From: JAEUIG01 sp046349775
Lineage (GTDB): Bacteria; Planctomycetota; Planctomycetia; Planctomycetales; Planctomycetaceae
NCBI GenBank assembly: GCA_046349775.1
Contig: JAXMBS010000013.1
Location: 1 to 64,000, forward strand
DNA length: 64,000 nucleotides
Reading direction: 5' to 3'
Shown here piece after piece: positions 27,353 to 36,363 of the stretch. Made by a program: the position numbers and the translations under genes. Below the pieces are notes generated by a model. The model made no database searches and was not told where the DNA came from. It saw nothing but the letters and a program-made list of their open reading frames with translations. Within the stretch, counting starts at the first letter, position 1, and the number at the start of each line of letters is the position of its first letter.

Positions 27353-27585
27353 GGGGTGGAACGCCTGGGCCACGGGATCTTTACCCGCGGCACGGACTGC
27401 GATTCCGCCAAGTCGCCCGACGCCGTCCACCTAGTCGCCCGAGTCTGCGCGTTTCTCGCAGTCAACTTCGCATTGACCCTCTGGCGACCCCGCTTCTAAA
27501 CTCCGCCCCCCTTTCCCGTCACGGTGGAGTCGGCATCCTCCGTTCCCAGCGCACGTCCACGCGCCTGCAGACAGGATTCGCAGTC

Positions 27586-28602
27586 ATGTCGGCCGCCCAA
27601 GCGTGTCCGCAACTCACGCCGCTCGACCAGTTGCGCTCCGGCCGCGAGGTCGTTCGCCTGGAGGGGGAAGCGCTCGTTAATCTCGCCGGGCGTCTTGACG
27701 CCTCCTTCTGTTCCGCCGTGGATCTGATCGCAGGTTGTGAAGGCCGCGTGGTCGTCACTGGCATGGGCAAAGCCGGTTTGATCGGCCAGAAAATCGCCGC
27801 CACGATGTCTTCCACAGGCTCCCGGTCGCATTTTCTCCATCCCGCCGAAGCCGTCCACGGCGACCTCGGCTGCCTCCATCACGACGACGTCCTGCTGGCG
27901 CTCTCGAACAGCGGCGAGACCGAGGAGATCTGCCAACTGCTCCCCACGGTAGCAAGGTTGCGCGTGCCGATCATCGCCGTCACATCGACCGACCGGAACA
28001 CGCTGGCCTCGCGTTCCGACGTCGTGATCGAGATCGGCAAACTTCGCGAGGCGTGCCCATGGGGACTGGCCCCCTCCACGAGCACCACAGCCATGCTGGC
28101 AGTCGGCGACGCCCTGGCCCTCGTGGCCAGCGCGCAGCGCGGCTTCACACCCCAGCAGTTCGCCGTATTCCATCCCGCCGGCAGTCTCGGACGGCAACTG
28201 CGGACCGTTGGTGAATTGATGCGGCCGCTCAAGAACCTTCGCGTGGCCCGCGAAACGGATGCCGTTCGCGATGTGTTTGTGCGTTTCGCCAACGTCGGAC
28301 GGCGCAGCGCCGCCATCCTGCTGCTCAATGATGCCGGCCGGCTGGCCGGCATGTTCACCGACAGCGACCTGGCCCGCCTGCTGGAGCGCCGCCGCGACGC
28401 GGCATTCGACGGCCCCATCAGCGCCGTCATGAATGCCAACCCCCTCACCATCCGCCCCGAATCCAGGTTTACCGAAGTGGTCGAACTGCTCGCCGACCGC
28501 AAGATCAGCGAAGTCCCCGTCGTGGACGACGACGGCTGCCCCGTCGGGCTGATCGACATCACCGACGTCATCGGCTGGCTTCCTCCCCAATCCACCGACT
28601 GA
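27586..28602 (+). CDS. kdsD: Arabinose-5-phosphate isomerase (KdsD/KpsF)
   Basis: 338 residues: an N-terminal SIS domain (VVVTGMGKAGLIGQKIAATMSSTG, HPAEAVHGDLG, ALSNSGETEE) and two C-terminal CBS domains (ELMRPLKNLRVARETD; VMNANPLTIRPESRF). It converts ribulose-5-phosphate to arabinose-5-phosphate, the first step to Kdo in lipopolysaccharide. The ATG at 27586 (MSAAQACPQLT) is chosen over a longer frame without family match. The next gene looks like an LPS-transport protein, which supports the Kdo role. Confidence 0.95.
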   Translation: MSAAQACPQLTPLDQLRSGREVVRLEGEALVNLAGRLDASFCSAVDLIAGCEGRVVVTGMGKAGLIGQKIAATMSSTGSRSHFLHPAEAVHGDLGCLHHDDVLLALSNSGETEEICQLLPTVARLRVPIIAVTSTDRNTLASRSDVVIEIGKLREACPWGLAPSTSTTAMLAVGDALALVASAQRGFTPQQFAVFHPAGSLGRQLRTVGELMRPLKNLRVARETDAVRDVFVRFANVGRRSAAILLLNDAGRLAGMFTDSDLARLLERRRDAAFDGPISAVMNANPLTIRPESRFTEVVELLADRKISEVPVVDDDGCPVGLIDITDVIGWLPPQSTD

Positions 28603-28623
28603 GCTTGCCGCCGGATCCTCGCC

Positions 28624-31600
28624 ATGTCGCGGTACAGGCTGACGTTTGCCGTCGCTCTGACGCTTTCGGCCTCGTACCAGTTGTACGCGCAGTGGGCGGA
28701 CTCGTTCACCCGAAAGAGCTCCGAGGGACGACCGCTGGAGGTCGCCGAACCAGTTGCGCCCCCGCCGGAAACAACCGTCGCCGTCGCCCGGCAATACCTG
28801 CCCGATCTCGAATGGGCGCAACATCCCGACTACACGTTTCAGCGCGACAACCGGCTGTTTGTGTTTGCCGGCACGGCGCAACTGAATCGTGACGCCGACA
28901 ACGACCCCGACGATCCGGCCGCCGGCCGGCAGTTACGCTTCGAACCCTTCGCGCTGGTCCGCATCGATCCCAAACGACCAGAGGCCCCTCCGCTGGTTGT
29001 GACCTGCGAGGTGGCCCGCGTCCAGTTCGAGAATCCCGTCGAAATCGGCTTTGATGCCGCCAGTCCCGGACGCGTCACCAATGCCTGGTTCGACGGCGTC
29101 GTCGACATCACGGGGCCTGACGGGCTGCGGATCCAGGGGCAAAACTTCAGCTTCACAGAACAGACCCTCAACCTGTACAGCCCGTACCCGGTGGCGTTCG
29201 CGTTCGGACCCACCGCCGAGAATTCGGCCTGCGTCCGTGGAGGGGCCGGTGAACTCAATGTGGACTTCTCGCAAAACACCGATCCCGATCTCGATCCGGC
29301 CGTGCCCCGCATCGGCGGCGTGCATGTCGTGCAGCTCCGCAACCAGGTCGTCCTCGATTGCGACTACGAGGAACGCCGCGGTCAGGAGGAGCCTCGTCCG
29401 GCGTCAGCCCACATCCGTTGCGATCTTTCGCTTCAGTTTAATGCCGAAACCCGGCTCGCGACCCTACTCAAGAACGTCTCGGTCCACCACCCCACCGGCG
29501 ACGAACAGCATCCCGACGAGGCGGACACTCTCCACTGCCATCAACTCGACTTGGGGTTCGTCGAACTGGAGTCACCCGACGCGTCGCAAGCCAAGCGACC
29601 AACGGATGCCTCGCGCTCCCCGGAAACAACTGCGCCGGCCCTGTCCGCGGCTGCCGCCGCGCGGAATCCTTTCTCCAACCTCCGCGTGCAGTGGGTCGAA
29701 GCACGCAGCTTCGATCGCGGGGATTTCGTCCGCCTGCACTCCGATTCCCAACACACGACGGCTCTCGCAAGGTTGCTCCGGTACGAGGTCGACAGCGGCG
29801 CTGCGGTCTTGACGGATATGCAGTCCGCGGCCGCGGGCGACGCCGCAGCTCCGGTGCAGGTCGAGCGGGACGGGACGCGCTTAGAGTCACAGATGTTGCA
29901 CGTCACGCCCGATCCAGAGTCTGACGCTCGGATCATCACCTGTCTCGGCCGCGGTCGCCTGCAACATCCCGACCCGGACACAGGAGAACTGCTGCTTGAG
30001 GCCACCTGGAGCGAGCGGCTCAACGCCGCCCCCGATTCCGACACCGGCCTGCTGCTCGTACAGCTCGATCAGGACGCCCGGCTCATCTTTCCGCAAGGCG
30101 CGCAACATCCCGACCAGCGCGCCGGGATCCGCGCCGACCACCTCAACATCTGGGTCGACGAGACGGCAGCGCAGCAACAGCGGCAGGACCAGCCGACGTC
30201 AGCCGTCGCTGCCGTCCCCGGTCCCGGCGGACTCGTCACAGCGTCGCAACAGCAGTTTCCCGTTCGCTTTTTCGAAGCCCGCGGCGGCGTCATCGTCGCC
30301 AGCCCCCAACTGCGCGCGGAGACGGAACGGCTGCGGGCTGTGATCGAACCTGGGCGTCTCCGCTACGAGTCTGCTCCCGACGCGCAACAAACGGGCCACG
30401 ACGAGCCGCAGTCGTCCGGTCTGCAGTCGGCCTGGCAGCTCACCGCGCAAGAGGTCTTCCTGAAGTTGAAGAAGCCGCCGACCAGCGAGATCCAGATCGC
30501 CGAAGCCGACGTCGAAGGCAATGCGGTGATCTCTCAGGCGGCAGTGCCGGCCGAATCAGCGGCGGAGCCGGACCCCGGCCCAATGTCTCTCGCGGGCGCC
30601 CATGTCGAACTCGTCAATGAAGGGGGCGCACATCAGATCATTATGGTCACCGGGTCGCCGGCCCTGCTGCGCCGCGGCAAATACCTCCTCGAGTGCGGGC
30701 AATTGCAGCTCGATCGCGCGGGGAACCGGGCGATCGTCTTCGGCGCCGGTCTGCTCCAGGCCCCGGTCGATCGCGACCTCAATGGACAAGACCTCTCGGA
30801 ACCGATGATCCTCGACGTCAAATGGGAGGAGGGATTGACGTTTGACGGCGAACTTGCGGCGTTTCGCAAGGCGGTCAAGCTGCAGTTGCACGACAGCGTC
30901 CTGCAATGCGACGAAATGGACGTCCGGCTGAGCGAACCGCTGAAATTCTCAGACGACCATTTCGACGCGAAAACGGTGCCCCTCCGCGACGTCCATTGCC
31001 GCAATGGCGTCAACGTCGAGATCTACGACTGGCAGGACAACCGGATTGTCGGCATCCGCAAGGCCCGGCTCACGCAGTTCTTCCTGGATTATGTCTCCGG
31101 CGGCTTCCAGGGAGACGGTCCCGGCAAGATCAACCACTGGGCCCTGCGCACGGGCCGCCGCATCGCCATCGCCAATCGCCAGACGGCGCAGGCCAACACG
31201 GCCGTGGAATCCGATCCGCTCGAATGGGAGCACGTCAGCGTCGAGTTTGACGACCTGCTTCTCGGAAACTTCAAGGATCGCACTGCTGAACTTCACGGCC
31301 GCGTCCGTTCGATCTACGCCCCCGTGCGGCGCATCTCCGAGACCTTTACACGTGACGACCTGTCCGGCAACTCCCCGAGCGTCGAGCACGCCGTCTGGCT
31401 GGGCAGCGACGTGATGAACATCGAAGTGCATCCCGAGACGATCACGGCGCCCGACGGCAAAGCGCGCAGCGAGAACAAGCTCGTCATCGTCGGCGAAGGC
31501 CGCTGCGAACTGGAAGGCCAGAAATTTTACGCCAAGGCGGACCGCCTCAGCTACGACGAAGCCAAGACGCTCTTTACGCTCCGCGGCAAAGGGAATCACG

Positions 31601-31731
31601 AGGCCAGCATTTACCATCAGGAGCCCGGCGCCGAGCCGCGCCGCGTGGCCGGACAGATCATCCAGTTCACGCCTTCGGAAGAACAGAAATTCCGGATCGA
31701 AGGGTCGCGAGGCTTTCAGGGCGTACAGTGA
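28624..31731 (+). CDS. Very large OstA/LptA-like protein, probable LPS transport
   Basis: 1035 residues. It begins with a hydrophobic helix (LTFAVALTLSASYQLYA), as LptC/LptA-type proteins do, and the C-terminus (GQKFYAKADRLSYDEAKTLF) resembles OstA repeats; several similar beta units (VQLRNQVVLDCDYEERR, LVVTCEVARVQFENP) lie between. OstA-domain proteins form the periplasmic bridge carrying LPS to the outer membrane. The typical LptA is about 180 residues, so this is far larger. It follows kdsD by 21 bases. The assignment is by pattern and context, not by a clear motif. Confidence 0.6.
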   Translation: MSRYRLTFAVALTLSASYQLYAQWADSFTRKSSEGRPLEVAEPVAPPPETTVAVARQYLPDLEWAQHPDYTFQRDNRLFVFAGTAQLNRDADNDPDDPAAGRQLRFEPFALVRIDPKRPEAPPLVVTCEVARVQFENPVEIGFDAASPGRVTNAWFDGVVDITGPDGLRIQGQNFSFTEQTLNLYSPYPVAFAFGPTAENSACVRGGAGELNVDFSQNTDPDLDPAVPRIGGVHVVQLRNQVVLDCDYEERRGQEEPRPASAHIRCDLSLQFNAETRLATLLKNVSVHHPTGDEQHPDEADTLHCHQLDLGFVELESPDASQAKRPTDASRSPETTAPALSAAAAARNPFSNLRVQWVEARSFDRGDFVRLHSDSQHTTALARLLRYEVDSGAAVLTDMQSAAAGDAAAPVQVERDGTRLESQMLHVTPDPESDARIITCLGRGRLQHPDPDTGELLLEATWSERLNAAPDSDTGLLLVQLDQDARLIFPQGAQHPDQRAGIRADHLNIWVDETAAQQQRQDQPTSAVAAVPGPGGLVTASQQQFPVRFFEARGGVIVASPQLRAETERLRAVIEPGRLRYESAPDAQQTGHDEPQSSGLQSAWQLTAQEVFLKLKKPPTSEIQIAEADVEGNAVISQAAVPAESAAEPDPGPMSLAGAHVELVNEGGAHQIIMVTGSPALLRRGKYLLECGQLQLDRAGNRAIVFGAGLLQAPVDRDLNGQDLSEPMILDVKWEEGLTFDGELAAFRKAVKLQLHDSVLQCDEMDVRLSEPLKFSDDHFDAKTVPLRDVHCRNGVNVEIYDWQDNRIVGIRKARLTQFFLDYVSGGFQGDGPGKINHWALRTGRRIAIANRQTAQANTAVESDPLEWEHVSVEFDDLLLGNFKDRTAELHGRVRSIYAPVRRISETFTRDDLSGNSPSVEHAVWLGSDVMNIEVHPETITAPDGKARSENKLVIVGEGRCELEGQKFYAKADRLSYDEAKTLFTLRGKGNHEASIYHQEPGAEPRRVAGQIIQFTPSEEQKFRIEGSRGFQGVQ

Positions 31732-31745
31732 GCGCGCTGTTGCAG

Positions 31746-33119
31746 CTACCTTCGCAGGCTTGTGCTGCGCAGCCCGGACGCAACGTCGTCGCGACTGAGC
31801 CACTGTAGAATCCGCGCCAGCGTCGCCAGTCCGTCACAGCGCGACGCGCAATCGCCGAACCAGCAACGGTCCGACCCGTCACAACCGAAGGCCGCTCCCT
31901 CGCGGTGCATCGAACGAGCCATCCCCTCCCGCGTCCCATCGCTCATCGCCACGTTGCACCCGCGCTGCTCCAGTCGCTCCGCCAGCCCGGGGGGGAGCGC
32001 AGCGTCCAGCACGACGTTCCGTGAATTCGACTCCGACAGCACCACCTCCGCCAAAGCCGCAGCCAGTTCCGGCGTCGCGATCCGGACTCCATGCTCGTCG
32101 ACCAACAAACAGCTCTGGCCGTCTTCCCCCAGCAGCACTCCGGCCGGCAATCGTTCTAAACGGACGAGCGCGCTCAGTCTCTCGAGCGCCAGTTCCGTCA
32201 CGCGCGACGAGTCGTTCCCCATCGGCGGAGTCGTGTGTTCTGCACGGCACGCCGCCGCCGCCAGGAGTTCGGACAGATGCGGTTCAACGGTCGGCGACAG
32301 GCAGGCCAGCCCAATCCGCAACGGTCGCACCCCGTGAAATTGCTTGAGCAGACCGGCTTCGTACGGCAGCCTGATCCGGAATGACCGCTGTTTTCCCCCC
32401 TGGCGGCTCGTCCGTGCGGCGCCGTCGACTTGCATCGCCGCCAACTGATCCAGGCTCCCTCCGCGTGACCAGGGAATCCCCCCGGCGTCTATGAAGTTGA
32501 GCCCGATTCCCGCCGGTCCACACCCTGCGCCCGTCACATAGACGCCACCGGCTCCTTCCAGGTGCTCCACCGCAAACCAGAAGCACGCCGTGCTGACGAT
32601 CCCCACGTCGACGACTTGGCATCCCATCCGCCGCAGCGCCGCGGCGACTCCAATCACCAGGTCTGCCGCCGCTCCATGGTGGTCCTGGCCGACAATTACC
32701 GTGGGCAGGCGACGGCGCGATTCTGCAGCGTCGCCCCGCAGCGTTCGTGATTGCAGCGGTTGCCGGGACCACAGCACTTTCGCGAAGGCTTCTGCATACC
32801 GCTCGGCCAGCGGTCGAGTCATCTCGTTCAGATAGACGCCGCTGATTCCCTCCAGCCCCAACAGGGAAGAGCGGACGTTCCGCCGCGCGGACCGGTCAAA
32901 ATGTTCGACGATCGGTTGCGGCAGGTGACCGGCATCCAGACGGTGGCTGCACTCGCGACACGCCGGATAGAACGCTGCGAGCCGTGCGAAGTGCACTGCA
33001 CGCGAGACTGCATGTCTTTCGCCGGGACAGACATACGCCACCTCGTCCGCCGGCGAACAGGCGTTCCCGCTCACCACTTCGGTGATTTCATACACAGAAC
33101 CAGTCGCAGCGCTCGGCAT
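31746..33119 (-). CDS. Phosphohexomutase-like pseudoenzyme with Cys-rich N-terminus
   Basis: 457 residues. The overall order follows alpha-D-phosphohexomutases (SGVYLNEMTRPLAERYAEAFA; VIVGQDHHGAAADLVIGVAAALRRMGCQVVDVG). The catalytic serine loop, normally TASHNP, reads TGAGCGP with no serine, and the metal loop DGDADR reads GEDGQS. Both active-site features are lost, so it is unlikely to be a mutase. Before the fold there is an added part with C21, C32, C55 and C58 (ACSP, VCPGE, PACRECSH), a likely zinc ribbon. It may regulate or bind sugar phosphates; this is inference. Confidence 0.7.
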   Translation of the reverse strand: MPSAATGSVYEITEVVSGNACSPADEVAYVCPGERHAVSRAVHFARLAAFYPACRECSHRLDAGHLPQPIVEHFDRSARRNVRSSLLGLEGISGVYLNEMTRPLAERYAEAFAKVLWSRQPLQSRTLRGDAAESRRRLPTVIVGQDHHGAAADLVIGVAAALRRMGCQVVDVGIVSTACFWFAVEHLEGAGGVYVTGAGCGPAGIGLNFIDAGGIPWSRGGSLDQLAAMQVDGAARTSRQGGKQRSFRIRLPYEAGLLKQFHGVRPLRIGLACLSPTVEPHLSELLAAAACRAEHTTPPMGNDSSRVTELALERLSALVRLERLPAGVLLGEDGQSCLLVDEHGVRIATPELAAALAEVVLSESNSRNVVLDAALPPGLAERLEQRGCNVAMSDGTREGMARSMHREGAAFGCDGSDRCWFGDCASRCDGLATLARILQWLSRDDVASGLRSTSLRR

Positions 33120-33282
33120 CCTCCGCCCTCCTGGCCATGGCTATTCGGCCGCCCAGCCGAACCGGGCGAACCATAGGTCAGCCCCTCCCCGGCGGTCAAT
33201 TTCAACTTGACGGGCGGTGTCCAAGCGGGGCGCCACCAGGTTCGCCCGAGCGAATGGCGCTGCGATTCAGAGAATTTGCCGT

Positions 33283-34446
33283 TCACGCCCGCAGCGCCGG
33301 CTGCTGCGCATGCAGAAACCAGCGATCGATCACGACTCTCCGGGCAATCGCGTGATTGGTCATCAGCCGCGCCGCCGCGAACCGCAGCCAGCTCGCCGGC
33401 AGCCAGTCCGCGGCCGAACGCCGCCGCGGCGTTCCGAATCGCTCCTGAACGGACACCGCATATGGCCCCAACCCTGCGCGCGAGTAATTCCCGCCTGCAC
33501 CGATCACCGCCTGCGCCGCCAGGATCGCAGACTCCACCGCTGGACGGATCCCCTCACCGCTTTGCGGATACGCCAGCCCCGCCGCGTCTCCGATCAGCAG
33601 CACGCCGTCGTCCACCAGCCGCGGTTGAGTCCGCTCATACAACTGGTACGCGTGTCCGTGAAATCCTTTCGGGATTTCGCAAGTCACGGAGCCGATCTCC
33701 CGCAGATAGTCGCAGAACGCCGCTACATGCTCGGCGACTCGAGTCCCGTCGACCCGCCCGAGTCCGATGTTCAGGTACGCCCCTTTGCGGAAGCACCAGC
33801 CGTACCCCTTCAGATCATTACAGAAGTACAACTCCGGCACGGCGCCCTGCGCGCCGCATTGCTCCAACTCCCTGGCCGCGGGAGCGAACTCAATCTCCTG
33901 CGCCGCCACCACAGACGTCCCAGGAACCTCTCGGGCCCCCTGCCGACGCGCCACGGGACAGAAATGCCCCCCGGCCCCGATTAATAGCGGCGTCCGCAGC
34001 CCGTCGTTGATCGTCCATGCGTCTCCGTGACGCGTGCACGACTTCAGCGCCCTCCCCAGTTGCGTCGCCGCGCCGCTGCGTCGCAGCAGGACGTCATCGA
34101 ATTCGCAGCGCCGAATCCCATAACTGACGATGCGGCCATAGTGCGTCTCGATCGGCGCGCCCCCGATCAATCCGGTCCTGAATCCCGTGATCGGCTGCAA
34201 GGTCCGCGGACTCTGACACCCCTCCCCCGCTGTGGCCGGCGTCGCCGCATAATCCTGCGGATCGATGCCCAGCGTCTCGAATACCTGCGGCGTCACCCAT
34301 CCGGCGCAGGTTTTGTCGCGCGGAAAAGACTGCTTATCGAGGATCAGCACGTTCAGCCCGGCGCCGCGCAGCCGCCCCGCACACGTCGAACCGGCGGGTC
34401 CGCCGCCGACGACCACCGCATCCCAGTCCGTCGCTGTCGATCCCAT
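33283..34446 (-). CDS. Geranylgeranyl-reductase-family FAD protein
   Basis: 387 residues. The FAD-binding DAVVVGGGPAGSTCAGRLRGAG is near the N-terminus, and CAGWVTPQVFE and LLIGDAAGLAYPQSGEGIRPAVES are the signature of the geranylgeranyl reductase / flavin halogenase-like family. Members reduce isoprenoid double bonds in chlorophyll, quinone or archaeal lipids. Substrate unknown; neighbours on the minus strand include a CFA-synthase-like methyltransferase, which points to lipid tailoring. Confidence 0.88.
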   Translation of the reverse strand: MGSTATDWDAVVVGGGPAGSTCAGRLRGAGLNVLILDKQSFPRDKTCAGWVTPQVFETLGIDPQDYAATPATAGEGCQSPRTLQPITGFRTGLIGGAPIETHYGRIVSYGIRRCEFDDVLLRRSGAATQLGRALKSCTRHGDAWTINDGLRTPLLIGAGGHFCPVARRQGAREVPGTSVVAAQEIEFAPAARELEQCGAQGAVPELYFCNDLKGYGWCFRKGAYLNIGLGRVDGTRVAEHVAAFCDYLREIGSVTCEIPKGFHGHAYQLYERTQPRLVDDGVLLIGDAAGLAYPQSGEGIRPAVESAILAAQAVIGAGGNYSRAGLGPYAVSVQERFGTPRRRSAADWLPASWLRFAAARLMTNHAIARRVVIDRWFLHAQQPALRA

Positions 34447-34563
34447 GATTTGCGACTGGCAGGATTCCCCCGTCGCTCCTGCCGGACGCGTTGAGTCTGT
34501 GTCCGACGCCGATTGCAGGAGCGAGTCGGGATGAAGGGCGCTGCAAGTATGACCGGTCCTGCG

Positions 34564-35937
34564 CTACCGATCTCCAGGCATTCCGGCCGTCATTTGTTTC
34601 CACACTTCGCCCGACGCCGGTTGCGGCGCATCAACGTACTGGTGCGCGCGCGTCCAAGGTATCGAATTGTTCAGACCCGGTGCGAACAGGATCTGGAACA
34701 ACTGCAGCGTCCCGCATTCAAACGACACCATCGACGTCCCGAGGTACAGCCGCCACATCCGCACGAACCGGTCGTCGAACATGTCCCGCACTTCCTCCAG
34801 GCGCTCCTCGAACCGTGACCACCAGTCTCGGCACGTGCACGCGTAATGCAGCCGCAGGTTCTCGACGTCCAGCACCGACAGATTCTGAGACTCGAAAATG
34901 TCCATCGCCTCGCTGAGCGCAGGCGGCTGGGCGCCGGGAAAAATCCGCCGCTCAATCCACGAGTTGAGACGCTGCGGAAAATTCCGGCCGATACTGTGGA
35001 TCAGCCCACGTCCTGAACCATGCAGGCATCGCTCGACCACCGCTCCCAATTCCGTGTAGTTCTCGATTCCGACGTGCTCCAGCATGCCGATCGAAACAAA
35101 CGCGTCGCAACTCCCGGAGCAGTTCCGCCAGTCATCCTCGACGAACTCCACTTTGCCGTCGAGGTTCTCGCGGCGGGCGGCTTCCCGCGCAAAACGAATC
35201 TGTTCCCGCGAAATGTTATACGCCCGCACCGACACACCGTATTCGCGCGCCATATGCAATGCGAATCCGCCCCAGCCGCAGCCCGCTTCGATCACCGTCT
35301 CACCCGGCTGCAATCGCAGCTTCCGGCACACGTGGTCCATCTTCGCGATCTGCGCCTGCTCCAGCGTCATCTCCGGTTCACGATAGTATGCGCAGGTATA
35401 GAGCATCCGATCGTCGAGCCAGAGCTTGTAGAATTCGTTGCCGATGTCGTAATGCCGGTGAATATTCTCCTTCGACGAGTGCAGCGTGCATTTGCTGCGC
35501 CGCCACCAGCCCGGCTTCCGCCGCCCGGCCGGCGAAAGCGGCGCCGTCGCCGCCACGACGGTCCTCAGGAACCCCGCAAAATCGCCGACGACCGACACAC
35601 GACCGTCCGCATACGCCTCGCCGAATCCGAACTGCGGCTCCCGCGCAATGCGCCACAATGTCGCGCGATCGTGGATCCTCAGCGTGTATCTCGGCTCGGA
35701 ATGCGTCGACCGGACTTCCGTGCCGTCCCATAACGCGATCCCGATCGGCGGCTCATGCAGCTGCGACAGCACGCGCCGCATCAGCGCCCGCTCGATCCTC
35801 CAAGTGCGCCCCGCGGCATTGGTCCCCGACAGCGAGGCGGTCGGAATCGGCCCGCTGTTGTCCATTGATGATCCGCGGGGAGCGCTCTTGGTCTCAATCG
35901 TTGAGCCAGGCTGCGCGGCGGTCGCCGGGCGGTTCAT
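34564..35937 (-). CDS. Cyclopropane-fatty-acid synthase-like SAM methyltransferase
   Basis: 457 residues from the ATG at 35937 (MNRPATA). The N-terminal CFAS domain is followed by HYDIGNEFYKLWLDDRMLYTCAYY, the SAM site VIEAGCGWGGFALHMA, and MLEHVG, all characteristic of CFA synthases, which add a methylene bridge to unsaturated acyl chains in membrane phospholipids. The C-terminal RDWWSRFEERLEEVRDMFDDRFVRMWRLYL is also typical. It lies 117 bases upstream of the FAD reductase gene on the same strand. Confidence 0.92.
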   Translation of the reverse strand: MNRPATAAQPGSTIETKSAPRGSSMDNSGPIPTASLSGTNAAGRTWRIERALMRRVLSQLHEPPIGIALWDGTEVRSTHSEPRYTLRIHDRATLWRIAREPQFGFGEAYADGRVSVVGDFAGFLRTVVAATAPLSPAGRRKPGWWRRSKCTLHSSKENIHRHYDIGNEFYKLWLDDRMLYTCAYYREPEMTLEQAQIAKMDHVCRKLRLQPGETVIEAGCGWGGFALHMAREYGVSVRAYNISREQIRFAREAARRENLDGKVEFVEDDWRNCSGSCDAFVSIGMLEHVGIENYTELGAVVERCLHGSGRGLIHSIGRNFPQRLNSWIERRIFPGAQPPALSEAMDIFESQNLSVLDVENLRLHYACTCRDWWSRFEERLEEVRDMFDDRFVRMWRLYLGTSMVSFECGTLQLFQILFAPGLNNSIPWTRAHQYVDAPQPASGEVWKQMTAGMPGDR

Positions 35938-35943
35938 ACGCAA

Positions 35944-36363
35944 TTTCCAAGGGGGGTCAGCGTGTGGAACAATCCTTCACCACATCGCAGAGAGTGACAC
36001 ACCGGCGTCCGCGCTTCAAGTGTGCGCACGCGCGCATCGTGAATCGGCGCCGTGCGTTTGGGTTCTGCAATTCCTGGACCGCGGCCTCGGCCTGCTGCAG
36101 TCCTCAGCGCCGCACCTTCAACGAGCCCGGACCCTTCGCACCGACCCTGACGGTTCATTCGACCCTGCGGGTTGCGACGGTTAGGCGAACTGCGGCAAGT
36201 CTTCGCCTGTGGTGCAATCCGCGCACGCGCTTCACCAGTCGGCACATTCAGCACGTCCCGGCGACTCCAGTTTTTGACGCCCCCCTGACACGGAGCTATA
36301 TCCCCATGACCTCTCACTCCCCAATCGTGTTGACCGATCGGTCGCACTCCCAAGGACAGTCCG
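35944..36363. other. Gene-free divergent region
   Basis: Divergent space between the CFA-synthase-like gene (minus) and the FHA gene (plus). No gene and no palindromic repeat of note. AAGGA at 36352 is the ribosome binding site for the FHA gene. Confidence 0.5.
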
